NCBI GenBank assembly: GCA_000220375.1
Contig: GL982576.1
Span: 611,321-645,607, forward strand
Length of the DNA: 34,287 nt
Source: Candidatus Nanosalina sp. J07AB43
Lineage (GTDB): Archaea > Nanohalarchaeota > Nanosalinia > Nanosalinales > Nanosalinaceae
Reading direction: 5' to 3'
The translations under genes and the position numbers were made by a program. Positions 8,763-16,278 of the stretch are shown in pieces; positions within the stretch are counted from its first letter, which is position 1; each line of letters begins with the position of its first letter. The notes under the pieces are model-generated. The model saw nothing but the letters and a program-made list of their open reading frames with translations. It was not told where the DNA came from and ran no database searches.

Positions 8763-10161
8763 ATCCTAGGCTGCCTTCCATTTCAAGCTGTATCAGCCTA
8801 TTCAACTCTACGGCGTATTCGAGTGGAAGCTCTTTGGCAATCGGCTCAATAAACCCTCTTACAATCATTTCCTTGGCTTCTTCTTCGTCAATTCCACGGC
8901 TCTGCATGTAATGGATTTCTTCGTCACCAATCCGTCCTACTGTGGCTTCGTGAGCCATCTCAACGTCGTCCTCTTGGACCTCAATGTAAGGCTCTGTGTC
9001 CGAAGTTGCTTCGTCCGAGAACATCAGTGCGTCGCACTCAATTGAAACTTTACTGCCATGGCTTCCCTCTGGCACTCTTACAAGACCTCTGTAGTTGGTT
9101 CTGCCGTCTCCCTGTGTAATGGACTTAGATTCTATTGTAGACTTTGTGTTGGGTGCGTTGTGAAGCACCTTGGCTCCGGTGTCAATATTTTGTCCGTCCC
9201 CGGCGTATCCTATGGTTATGTGGTTGGCTCTAGCACCCTCACCGTTCAGGTGAGAAGAAGGATAGAGCATTGTAACCTTAGAGCCCATTGAACCGGAGAC
9301 CCATTCCATAACTCCATCTTCCTTGACTTTTGCTCTCTTTGTATTGAGATTGTAGGTATTCTTTGACCAGTTCTGGACTGTAGAGTATTGGACATGTGCA
9401 TCTTCTCCTACAAACACCTCTACGCATCCTGCGTGAAGATTGTTTCTGGTGTACTGTGGTGCTGAGCACCCTTCAATGTAGTGAACTTTTGAGTTTTCCT
9501 CTGCTATGATCAGTGTGTGTTCGAACTGGCCCATACCTTTACTATTCATCCGGAAGTATGCCTGTACAGGTATTTCGACTTCCACTCCTTCAGGTACGTA
9601 TACGAATGATCCACCTGACCATACTGCTCCGTGTAAAGCGGCGAACTTGTTGTCCTGTGGAGGTACATTTCTGGTCATAAAGTATTCTTTGACCAGTTCT
9701 TCATGTTCTTGGACGGCTTTGTCCATGTCACAGAAGATTACTCCTTTCTCTTCCCATTTGTCCTTCATGTTCTGGTAGACGACTTCGGACTCGTACTGGG
9801 CGCCTACTCCGGAGAGTGCCTCCTGTTCGGCATCTGGTATACCTAGTTTATCAAATGTCTCTTCAATTTCTTCAGGTACTTCATCCCATTCATCTGACTG
9901 TTCTCCTTCGGCCGTCTTGAAGTGTGTAATATTGGATACATCCAGGTCTGACAGGTCAGGACCCCAGCCAGGCATTGGACGTCTCTCATAGTGTCTTAGT
10001 GCTTCCAGACGCTTCTCAAGCATCCATTCTGGCTCATCTTTCTCTCTGGAGATCTCCCGTACTGTTTCCTCAGAGAGTCCTTCTCCGGAGTCGTGCTCTA
10101 TCTCTGCATTGGTTTTGTGTTGAAACCTTTCACGGTTTTTCTGAACTTCTTCATTGCTCAT
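8761..10161 (-). CDS. sufB: SufB, Fe-S assembly scaffold subunit
   Basis: 466 aa, full family length. It is the core scaffold of SufBCD and receives sulfur and iron for nascent cluster formation. C376 in SIECDALMFSDEATSDT matches the conserved SufB sulfur-acceptor cysteine region, and H404 in EMAHEATVGRIG matches the SufB/SufD interface histidine. NLHAGCVEVFVGEDAHVQY and ITIGYAGDGQ are typical beta-helix segments. It heads a minus-strand sufBD operon. The ATG follows a TATA-like box (GTATAAAG) by about 25 bp, so the mRNA is probably leaderless. That TATA box is bracketed by a perfect inverted repeat (10169-10199), suggesting control by a dimeric regulator. Usually sufC precedes sufB; here a divergently unrelated nucleotidyltransferase gene lies upstream instead. 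Confidence 0.95.
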   Translation of the reverse strand: MSNEEVQKNRERFQHKTNAEIEHDSGEGLSEETVREISREKDEPEWMLEKRLEALRHYERRPMPGWGPDLSDLDVSNITHFKTAEGEQSDEWDEVPEEIEETFDKLGIPDAEQEALSGVGAQYESEVVYQNMKDKWEEKGVIFCDMDKAVQEHEELVKEYFMTRNVPPQDNKFAALHGAVWSGGSFVYVPEGVEVEIPVQAYFRMNSKGMGQFEHTLIIAEENSKVHYIEGCSAPQYTRNNLHAGCVEVFVGEDAHVQYSTVQNWSKNTYNLNTKRAKVKEDGVMEWVSGSMGSKVTMLYPSSHLNGEGARANHITIGYAGDGQNIDTGAKVLHNAPNTKSTIESKSITQGDGRTNYRGLVRVPEGSHGSKVSIECDALMFSDEATSDTEPYIEVQEDDVEMAHEATVGRIGDEEIHYMQSRGIDEEEAKEMIVRGFIEPIAKELPLEYAVELNRLIQLEMEGSLG

Positions 10162-10168
10162 AAAATAA

Positions 10169-10199
10169 CGTTCATGATCAAATCTTTATACCATGAACG
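10169..10199 (-). promoter_or_regulatory. sufB promoter: TATA box inside a perfect 8-bp inverted repeat (putative operator)
   Basis: CGTTCATG (10169-10176) and CATGAACG (10192-10199) are exact reverse complements separated by 15 bp. On the minus strand the spacer reads GTATAAAGATTTGAT, which contains the TATA-like box about 25 bp before the sufB ATG. Arm centres are 23 bp apart, about two helical turns, as expected for a dimer or pair of dimers on one face. Binding would block TBP/TFB. The regulator is not encoded recognisably nearby; an iron or Fe-S responsive factor is inference from the regulated genes. Confidence 0.6.
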
Positions 10200-10201
10200 G
10201 A

Positions 10202-10612
10202 TTAGATCTGGTCACATAACTTCTGTTTAATATCAGATGAGGAATGACCTGTAGATGAGTCGATTCTCTCAACCTTTACTTCTCCGCTTACAGCGTCTTC
10301 CGCCATTTTCTTTACCTTACTCTTCGAGTGATCTTGATCATATCCAATGGTGATGATATCAGGATCTACTTCTTGTACGGTGGAGTAGATGTCTCCCTCT
10401 GATCCTAGGATGGCCTCATCGACAGCTTCCAATCCCTGTATTATCTTTCTCCTTTCTTTCTCTGTGAACGCAAGGTTTTTCCGATCCTTTACACGTGAAT
10501 CTCTTGCTATCACAACCACGAGTTTATCGCCTAAACTAGAGGATTTTTCCAGATATTTGATGTGGCCGGGGTGTAGGAGGTCGAAGGTGCCTTGAGCCAT
10601 TACAGTACTCAT
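10202..10612 (-). CDS. ribL: Archaeal FAD synthetase-like (RibL) cytidylyltransferase-fold nucleotidyltransferase
   Basis: 136 aa, the size of the small archaeal nucleotidyltransferases. G8-T-F-D-L-L-H14-P-G-H17 is the HxGH nucleotide-binding motif, followed by LGDKLVVVIARD and ITIGYDQD, which match the RibL branch described in methanogens that adenylylates FMN to FAD. A glycerol-phosphate or phosphopantetheine-type transferase is a possible alternative, since the fold is shared. The ISTRTS-like second motif is degenerate: DSSTGHSSSDI near residues 117-127 may serve. A TATA-like TTTAAAAG lies about 25 bp upstream of the ATG. It stands between the XPD-like gene and sufB, both on the same strand but with separate promoters. 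Confidence 0.75.
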   Translation of the reverse strand: MSTVMAQGTFDLLHPGHIKYLEKSSSLGDKLVVVIARDSRVKDRKNLAFTEKERRKIIQGLEAVDEAILGSEGDIYSTVQEVDPDIITIGYDQDHSKSKVKKMAEDAVSGEVKVERIDSSTGHSSSDIKQKLCDQI

Positions 10613-10646
10613 AAACTAGGATTTGCAGATGAGATCTTTTAAACAG

Positions 10647-11990
10647 CTAATTACTGTTGAAGAAGGTTTCTATTTCTTTCCATGGTGTGCGGGTTGATTC
10701 TGGTTTTTTGTTTTCTGGGAATACTTTTCTGTAGTTGCTCCAGTTGTATCTTTCGTCCATGTATACTATTACACCTCTGTCTTCTGAGGATCGGATGCAG
10801 CGTCCTGCTGCCTGTATGGCTTGGTTCATTGCGGGGAAGCTGTAGCCGTAGTCCCATCCGTGGCCGAATTTTTCGTCTAGAAAGTCTATCAGGCCTTTGG
10901 TTTCTATATCAGGTTTTTTAAGCGGTATGCCTATTATGAAGACTGCTTTGAGTATCTCTCCGGGGAAGTCTATTCCTTCTCCGAAGCTTCCGGCTGCTAC
11001 TCCCAGCAGAGCTGAGTTTCCCTGTTTCTTGGTTGAGGAGAACCTGTCTAAGAGTTCTTGTTTCTCCTGTTTGTCCATGTTTCTTCCTTCTACGAATAGC
11101 TGGTGTTCTGTGTGTTGTTTGAGGTGTTCTTTTATTTTGTGCATCATCTGGTAGCTTGGGAAGAATACTGCCGAGTTTCCGTCCACAGAGTCAAAGCATT
11201 CCGATAGGTACCATGCATACTTCTGAAGCATGTCCTCGTCTCTTTCAGAGTACTTGGAAGTGAGTGTTGGCACTACTAGGTTTAGTTCGTTTTGCTCTGG
11301 GAAAGGTGACTTAAAAGCGTATTTCTTGGCCTCAGGTATTCCTAGCAGGTTTGCATACATTTTCTGGGGCTTTAACGTAGCTGACATTAGTATACTTGAT
11401 GTTGACTTGTCTAGGGGATCCTTTGTAGATATCTGTGGGTCGAGGCATGAGTACTTTATTTTGATTATTCTCTGGTTTCCTGCTTTTCTTTCACGTTTTA
11501 GGAATCTGATAAATCCTGTGTCTTTTCCATCCCAGCTTTCCAGGAACTCAGCTACTGAGGCGCATTTGCTTTGTTCCTGTTCTTCCCTGACTTCTTCCGC
11601 AACTTTCTCTAGGTCCACGACAAACTCTCCTAGCTCTTGAATATCGTCCATTTGGTCTTTCAGATCTGACTTCGTGATTTTCTCTTCGTGTTCTCCCATC
11701 CCCAGTTTTTCTGAGGCAAGTTGTTTGACGACCCCTTCAAGCCTCTCGAGCTTTTCTCCCTCACTGTAGTACCCGTATCTTTCGCATTCTGTAATTGAGT
11801 CCTGTATCAGAGGTATTGACAAGGATGATGTGAATAATGACCGTGTACGTGATGGAAGGTTGTGTGCCTCATCAGTTATGATTATACAGTCTTCTAGTTC
11901 TAAATTGGCTTTCTCAAAGAGTGTTTCCCTGACCCCTGGGTGAAATACGTGGAAGTAGTCTGCTATTACAATGTCTGCGTCTCTTATCAT
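10647..11990 (-). CDS. XPD/Rad3-like DNA helicase, C-terminal part (frame-broken gene)
   Basis: SF2 helicase of the DEAD_2/XPD family. D40-E41-A42-H43 in IIITDEAHNLPSR is motif II. SSILMSATL (motif III region), GSFGEGIDFPGE (motif V) and QAAGRCIRSSEDRG (motif VI) follow in order. This fragment continues directly from the ORF at 12035-12475. Upstream of its first Met the same frame reads back through KCSKVCPYEVLTN, which supplies the last two Fe-S cysteines. XPD-type enzymes are 5'-3' helicases with a 4Fe-4S domain, acting in repair. Full gene 10647-12475, about 609 residues after restoring one base. The divergent family member DinG is less likely because of the cysteine pattern and motif spacing. 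Confidence 0.85.
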   Translation of the reverse strand: MIRDADIVIADYFHVFHPGVRETLFEKANLELEDCIIITDEAHNLPSRTRSLFTSSLSIPLIQDSITECERYGYYSEGEKLERLEGVVKQLASEKLGMGEHEEKITKSDLKDQMDDIQELGEFVVDLEKVAEEVREEQEQSKCASVAEFLESWDGKDTGFIRFLKRERKAGNQRIIKIKYSCLDPQISTKDPLDKSTSSILMSATLKPQKMYANLLGIPEAKKYAFKSPFPEQNELNLVVPTLTSKYSERDEDMLQKYAWYLSECFDSVDGNSAVFFPSYQMMHKIKEHLKQHTEHQLFVEGRNMDKQEKQELLDRFSSTKKQGNSALLGVAAGSFGEGIDFPGEILKAVFIIGIPLKKPDIETKGLIDFLDEKFGHGWDYGYSFPAMNQAIQAAGRCIRSSEDRGVIVYMDERYNWSNYRKVFPENKKPESTRTPWKEIETFFNSN

Positions 11991-12034
11991 GTTTGTAAGA
12001 ACTTCATAGGGGCATACCTTGCTGCACTTCTGTT

Positions 12035-12475
12035 TTACTTCGTTGGCGGACAGGTTCTGGTTCTGATTCTGGCGATCATTGATTTTGCCTGCTTTGTGAA
12101 TTCGTGTGAGTCAGTGTACGTGTCTTCGTATCTAGAGCAGTCAGGTCCTTCTCCAGTTCTCGTGCCCGGAGCTGCCTCACATAGGTGGCTTTTTCCAATA
12201 AGGTCTACTGATACAAAGTTTTCCATATGCTTCTGGTTTATTTTTCTGACTGTTTCTAGAGCTATTTCGTGTTGAGAGTGTCTAGGTGTAACAAAAAATA
12301 CGGTTTTGTCATCTTCTTTTGCAGCTTTGAGTGCAGGTGTTACGGTTGCGGCAGTCTTTCCCAATCCTGTTGGTGCATGTGCTATAAGGTTGTCCTCATC
12401 CTCTATGGATTCTTCTGTTACGTCCAGTAGACGTTTCTGTCTGTCTCTGATCTCTTCAAACGGGAATATGTCCAT
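12035..12475 (-). CDS. XPD/Rad3-like DNA helicase, N-terminal part (frame-broken gene)
   Basis: Carries the Q-like start (FPFEEIRDRQ), Walker A at residues 33-41 (HAPTGLGKT), motif Ia region FVTPRHSQHE and the first two Fe-S cysteines C99 and C113. The native frame is lost near residue 131. Adding one A to the AAAA run (TTTT on the plus strand, 12083-12086) turns the end into KINDRQNQNQNLSANEVKQKC and joins it to the C-terminal ORF, placing cysteines at 151 and 155. Without the correction it ends in an unrelated arginine-rich tail at 12035. It is divergently transcribed from the membrane protein gene at 12561, with 85 bp between the two start codons. Confidence 0.85.
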   Translation of the reverse strand: MDIFPFEEIRDRQKRLLDVTEESIEDEDNLIAHAPTGLGKTAATVTPALKAAKEDDKTVFFVTPRHSQHEIALETVRKINQKHMENFVSVDLIGKSHLCEAAPGTRTGEGPDCSRYEDTYTDSHEFTKQAKSMIARIRTRTCPPTK

Positions 12476-12529
12476 AGGTTAACTGAACTCTGGAAATGAT
12501 AAAAAACAATTTAGTGAAACAGGAAGAAC

Positions 12530-12540
12530 TTAAAAACAGT
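12530..12540 (+). promoter_or_regulatory. TATA-like box of the membrane protein gene at 12561
   Basis: TTAAAAACAG lies about 25-30 bp before ATG 12561. This spacing places the transcription start at or beside the ATG and supports 12561 over the in-frame GTG at 12555. Confidence 0.4.
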
Positions 12541-12560
12541 TTTATTCAATTGATGTGTAT

Positions 12561-13526
12561 ATGGCTTGGTATGCTCTGGAGAATATAGATGAGGCAATTA
12601 AGGAGTCCAAGGATATGCTTTTACCTGTGGACTTTATGCAGCTTACCAAGCTTGCGTTAATCACATTCCTGATCGGTGGCTCAGGATTCAATCTTCCTAC
12701 AGGTAACTACGGAGGATCAAATCCTGGGGATTCTGCTGGAGATCTTGGTCTGGAAGACTCAGAGCTTACATCAGATTTTAGTCAGGAGTCCATTCCAGAT
12801 AGTGAGGAGCTTTCCAATGCAGTAACGTCTATGGCAACTGCCTCAACCACTTCTATAGTCTTTGGAATTGTTTTAGCCATTATACTGTTTGTGGGTCTTC
12901 CTCTGCTATTTCTAAGCAGTATATTTGAGTTCATATTCTACAGATCATTGATAGACAAGGAGGTCAAGATAAGAGAATACTTCTCAAGAAACATCGGAAG
13001 AGGTTTTAGATACTTTCTTTTCAGACTTGTTTACGCTGCTGTTGTGCTTTTGACGATAGGTGCAATCGCATTCCTTGCTATTGAGTCTAGTCCTGCTTTC
13101 TTGCTGCTGGTTTTAGCTTTAATACCTGTTTTCATCGTATCGTCTATTTTTGTCGGCTTGACCAAGGATTTCATCCTATTGAGAATGATGGAGGAGAACG
13201 AGGCCTTGATTGAGGCTTGGAGAAGCTTCTGGCCCACCTTGAAGGCTGAATGGAAACAGATTCTGGTCTACCTGTTTACGAAGCTTTTTGTAGGGATAGT
13301 TGTCGGCGCTGTCTCTGTGATAGTCATAATAGTATTTACTATAGCAGTATTTATTCCTGTAGTTATTTCAGCTCTGTTACTGTCTTTGGTGGCTGAAGTA
13401 CTGGCACTGATCCCAGCAATCCTAGGAATAATATTCTGGATAGCTGGCCTGTTTTATATAGGGGTTCCTTTCAGAGTCTATATCTATTACTACGTTATAC
13501 TGGTCTACCATGACCTAACTGAATAA
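12561..13526 (+). CDS. Polytopic membrane protein, haloarchaeal DUF-type, 321 aa
   Basis: Begins MAWYALENIDEAIKESKDML, like a family of uncharacterised haloarchaeal membrane proteins that start with a tryptophan-tyrosine amphipathic segment followed by a glycine-rich extracytoplasmic loop. About six helices are visible: residues 28-40 (short), 92-120, 150-172, 178-202, 240-275 and 280-312, with a soluble acidic, serine-rich loop at about 45-85. A conserved-looking cytoplasmic stretch, MEENEALIEAWRSFWPTLKAEW, follows the fourth helix. The ORF is also open from GTG 12555, but the TATA spacing favours the ATG. No enzymatic motif is visible; a role in membrane organisation or transport is only a guess. 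It is divergent from the XPD-like gene. Confidence 0.75.
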   Translation: MAWYALENIDEAIKESKDMLLPVDFMQLTKLALITFLIGGSGFNLPTGNYGGSNPGDSAGDLGLEDSELTSDFSQESIPDSEELSNAVTSMATASTTSIVFGIVLAIILFVGLPLLFLSSIFEFIFYRSLIDKEVKIREYFSRNIGRGFRYFLFRLVYAAVVLLTIGAIAFLAIESSPAFLLLVLALIPVFIVSSIFVGLTKDFILLRMMEENEALIEAWRSFWPTLKAEWKQILVYLFTKLFVGIVVGAVSVIVIIVFTIAVFIPVVISALLLSLVAEVLALIPAILGIIFWIAGLFYIGVPFRVYIYYYVILVYHDLTE

Positions 13527-13564
13527 CATGCTGATTTGTAAAAATTCCCTAATTATAACCAAGC

Positions 13565-14077
13565 ATGAACGTTACCAAGGACTATGCCGAAGACCTCTAC
13601 TTGCGTACTGAGTCTGTATAGGACTCATTGCTTAGTGAGAACACGGGATATTGAAGACAAGCTTTTAGATGAGTTTAACATAGACTTCTATCCCCTAGAG
13701 CCAGACAGTGGGAACTCTGCGCGTCACCAGTACCTTAGAGCCAGCTGCGCCTTATCCTATTTGATCGCCGAGCGTAGGAAACATGATTCCTCTGATTATG
13801 CCCGAAGAGGTTTCTTTCTTTAATAACAGAATGACTGATTTCGAGGGCTTTGAGTCTGAATCTGCAGGGTCAATAGGCGACAAAAAAACTCGCCAGAAAA
13901 CACTTGGAACAGTATGCAAACCTTTACTCAAGAATCTGTCAGGAAGAAGGTATTGAGCCGAGCTACTCGGCAAGTGGGGTTGTGATTATGGAAAAGTTCG
14001 ACCAGCAGGATACAGTCTTAGAAATTCTTGAAGATCTTGATGGCGGGCTTAGTGACGAAAGCCTTGATCTAAAATGA
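13565..14077 (+). pseudogene. Broken unknown gene, about 170 codons, with three frameshifts and one stop
   Basis: No frame is open throughout, yet a coherent acidic protein can be read by switching frames. It begins MNVTKDYAEDLYLRTESV from ATG 13565, meets an in-frame TAG at 13619-13621 and continues DSLLSENT. After removing one G at 13645-13647 it runs DIEDKLLDEFNIDFYPLEP. After removing one A at 13779-13781 it runs IPLIMPEEVSFFNNRMTDF. After removing one A from the seven-A run at 13882-13888 it runs LARKHLEQYANLYSRICQ and ends GGLSDESLDLK at 14077. Every shift is an extra base in a homopolymer. Either the gene is decaying or the consensus is wrong. I do not recognise the family. A TATA-like GTAAAAATT lies near 13537-13546. 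It is convergent with infB, four bases away. Confidence 0.6.
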
Positions 14078-14081
14078 TTTC

Positions 14082-14909
14082 CTAGCCCAATTTCCAGTGC
14101 GGGTTTTTCTCATCCTTTATATCTGTTATCTGGTCCAGTAGCTGTTTTTCCCCTTCTGTGAGAAGGTCTTTGAGCTCTCTTAGGTTTTTGTAGTCATCTG
14201 AGTTTATATCTGTCAGAAGTATATCGCCTTCCTCTATCCCTCTACCTACTGTGGCGTTTGATATTGATGTGGCTATCTCCGTTCCCTTTGAAGCTTTTTC
14301 CACGCTCTCATTCTGTTCCTGAATGCTTTTTACACGACCTATTTTTTCCCCTTCTGGAGTCATCAGCGAGGCACCGGGCTTTACGACGCCCTTGACCACT
14401 TCTGTACCAACTACAGCAGGGTTAGAGGACCTAAATACATGGTCCGGCATGATTCTTATTTTTGCTGGCCTTATGGTGTTTGAAAGCTTTTCTTCACGGT
14501 CTTGTCTCTCCACCTTCTTCTTCCAGCCTTTGTATGCTTCAATTATTTCGTATATGACCTGGCTTTGGAAAACCTCTACATCTTCCTTGTTTAGTAGATC
14601 TTTGCTTTTTTGGGAGGTATGTACATTGAATGCGAATATTGCTTGGTTGGTTCTTTCTTCGTCTGCGGCCTTGATGATGTCGTCTTTGTTTATGTCACCT
14701 ACCTCTGCTTTTTGAACTTCTATGTCTTCTTGGTCAATTTGTCTCAAAAGGGCTTCCAGGGAGCCCAGTGAATCAGCCTTAACTACGATTCCATGGTTTC
14801 CTGTCTCATACTCAGCTGATCTTAGTTCTTCTTTAGTTTCTTGTTCAGCCTTCTCAATATTTTCTTTTGACGCTGTTCTTACTGGTGCACCTGATATTAT
14901 TCCGTCCAT
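14082..14909 (-). CDS. infB: Translation initiation factor aIF5B, C-terminal part (frame-broken gene)
   Basis: Contains the end of domain II, domain III (GNHGIVVKADSLGSLEALL and the following alternating alpha/beta segment) and domain IV (RPAKIRIMPDHVFRSSNPAVVGTEVVKG), ending in an acidic helix. This is the aIF5B order. The factor promotes subunit joining on the ribosome. The ATG at 14909 is an internal methionine. Reading upstream in this frame gives AGD before it, and removing one of two G's (CC on the plus strand, 14918-14919) joins it to the N-terminal ORF as KISAGDMDGIISGAP. The real gene spans 14082-15843, about 586 residues, close to the usual aIF5B length. Confidence 0.9.
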   Translation of the reverse strand: MDGIISGAPVRTASKENIEKAEQETKEELRSAEYETGNHGIVVKADSLGSLEALLRQIDQEDIEVQKAEVGDINKDDIIKAADEERTNQAIFAFNVHTSQKSKDLLNKEDVEVFQSQVIYEIIEAYKGWKKKVERQDREEKLSNTIRPAKIRIMPDHVFRSSNPAVVGTEVVKGVVKPGASLMTPEGEKIGRVKSIQEQNESVEKASKGTEIATSISNATVGRGIEEGDILLTDINSDDYKNLRELKDLLTEGEKQLLDQITDIKDEKNPHWKLG

Positions 14910-15843
14910 ATCTCCTGCCTGATATCTTTACGCCGGCCGCTGGCTTAACCTCCCCTACTTCGGTGTATTCTTTGTCCTCTCTTATTTCGGTAAGTGGCTT
15001 TGGCTCTAAGAGTGCTCGTATATCAGTCTTTCTCACGCCTTCCGAGGTCCCGTACACGAGTTTGTCGTCTTTATTTATTTTGCCGTCGTAGAGTATTATG
15101 TCTGCTGTTGAGCCTCTGCCTTTTTGCTCTGATACCTCTAATACTGTTGCTTTGCCGATTCCGTTTTGATCTGTCTCAAGTCTTTCACTGAGGTAGTTTT
15201 GACTTAGGCCGGTTGCCACCATCAAAAGCTCTGAAAGTCCTACACCTGTTTCTGCGCTTACTGGGACTATTGATACTTTGTTTTGGAAGTCGTCAACCCT
15301 GTCAAATCTATCAGCGACAATGTCGTATTCATTCAGCTCTCCCATGAGTTCGTAGATTTTTGTATCAAGCTCCTGTTGTACGTGGTCTTGCTGTTTTGTA
15401 ATAGCTTTTGAGAACAGCTCACTCTCACCCCTCCATCCATTTAGAAGGTCTACTTTGTTTAGTGCTACGATGAACGGCGTGTCTGATTCTTTGAGTATTT
15501 CTATTGCTTCTTCTGTCTGTGGCTGTATACCTTCCTCAATGTCTATCATCAGTATCCCTATGTCGCTGATTGAGCCACCTCTTTTCCTAAGCGAGGAGAA
15601 TGCTGCATGTCCTGGAGTGTCTATAAACATTATTCCAGGAACTGTTATCTCGGTATCTAACTGGTTTAGAAGATCCCCGCAGGCTTGTTCAAGAGTTTCT
15701 AGGGGAACTTCTGTGGCTCCTATCATCTGCGTTATCTGTCCGGCTTCGCCTTCACATATCCTTGATTCTCTTATAGCGTCTAGAAAGCTGGTTTTTCCAG
15801 CGTTTACATGCCCCAGGACTGAAAGTATGGGTTGTCGTGGCAT
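14854..15843 (-). CDS. infB: Translation initiation factor aIF5B, GTPase part (frame-broken gene)
   Basis: Translational GTPase domain: G1 is GHVNAGKTS, G2 lies near TQMIGATEVPL, G3 is DTPGHAAF with the catalytic histidine, G4 is NKVD and G5 is near VSAETG. Domain II follows. The G1 loop is unusual: most aIF5B/IF2 proteins have GHVDHGKT, whereas here D and H are N and A. The true sequence leaves this frame at 14918-14919; the last 22 or so residues before the stop at 14854 are frameshift product. The gene closes the L7Ae-S28e-L24e-infB series known from other archaea, without the ndk gene often found between. An 88-bp AT-rich spacer before it may hold its own promoter. Confidence 0.9.
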   Translation of the reverse strand: MPRQPILSVLGHVNAGKTSFLDAIRESRICEGEAGQITQMIGATEVPLETLEQACGDLLNQLDTEITVPGIMFIDTPGHAAFSSLRKRGGSISDIGILMIDIEEGIQPQTEEAIEILKESDTPFIVALNKVDLLNGWRGESELFSKAITKQQDHVQQELDTKIYELMGELNEYDIVADRFDRVDDFQNKVSIVPVSAETGVGLSELLMVATGLSQNYLSERLETDQNGIGKATVLEVSEQKGRGSTADIILYDGKINKDDKLVYGTSEGVRKTDIRALLEPKPLTEIREDKEYTEVGEVKPAAGVKISGRRYGRNNIRCTSKNSVKRKY

Positions 15844-15931
15844 TGTACTTTTTGGTTGGACTCTTTCTGTTCCTGGTTTTGGTTGAGAAGAAATAAGTTT
15901 AGAAAATGTAGGATGTACGAATGGGTTTTTT

Positions 15932-16084
15932 CTACTCTTGATCGGCGTACTCGTGGTTTCTGCCTTCCATCCAGTTCTTCAAGTTCTTGCCTGAAGAGAA
16001 GTAGAGTCTTTCTCCGTTGTTCTTTACGTACATTATACCTTCTGTTGGATTAATCTCTTCTCCGCTGTAGTAGCATTCTGGCAT
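15932..16084 (-). CDS. rpl24e: Ribosomal protein L24e, zinc ligands degenerate
   Basis: 50 residues, too short for simple ORF listings. The central block EGIMYVKNNGERLYFSSGKN matches L24e/TRASH-type ribosomal proteins, where GIMYVKNDGxxLYFCSSKC is usual. The normal CxxC and FC..KC zinc ligands are mostly gone: only C4 remains, with S7 in place of the second cysteine and S32 and N36 in place of the second pair. The start is supported by a GAGGTGA Shine-Dalgarno site in the S28e stop region, and by a seven-base gap to S28e. The order L7Ae-S28e-L24e is conserved in archaea, which secures the identity despite the divergence. It is part of the large ribosomal subunit. Confidence 0.85.
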   Translation of the reverse strand: MPECYYSGEEINPTEGIMYVKNNGERLYFSSGKNLKNWMEGRNHEYADQE

Positions 16085-16091
16085 CTCTGAT

Positions 16092-16268
16092 TCACCTCTC
16101 CATCTCAGTTTCCTTGATATGGACGACGTCGTCTTCTCTTACAGGACCTCTTGCATTTCTTACTAGTATCTTGCCTTCTTCTGATCCCTCGATTATCCTG
16201 CATCTGATCTTTCGGATTGTTCTGTGTCCTTGGTCTCCTATGACCTCTATGACTTTGGCGCTTGCCAT
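16092..16268 (-). CDS. rps28e: Ribosomal protein S28e
   Basis: 58 residues, normal for the family (about 65-75) though slightly short. MASAKVIEVIGDQGHRTIRK, then CRIIEGSEEGKILVRNARGP and VREDDVV, is the full S28e OB-like fold with the conserved RNARGPVREDD stretch. It acts in the small ribosomal subunit near the mRNA exit. It follows L7Ae by 10 bp and precedes L24e by seven bp, the standard archaeal operon. GAGGTGA across its stop codon serves as the ribosome-binding site of L24e. Confidence 0.95.
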   Translation of the reverse strand: MASAKVIEVIGDQGHRTIRKIRCRIIEGSEEGKILVRNARGPVREDDVVHIKETEMER

Positions 16269-16278
16269 CTTCCTAACC

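Noticed and set aside
9278-9469. Extra small ORF on the minus strand inside sufB
   Set aside because: A shadow frame wholly within sufB, which has a complete conserved sequence over the same bases.
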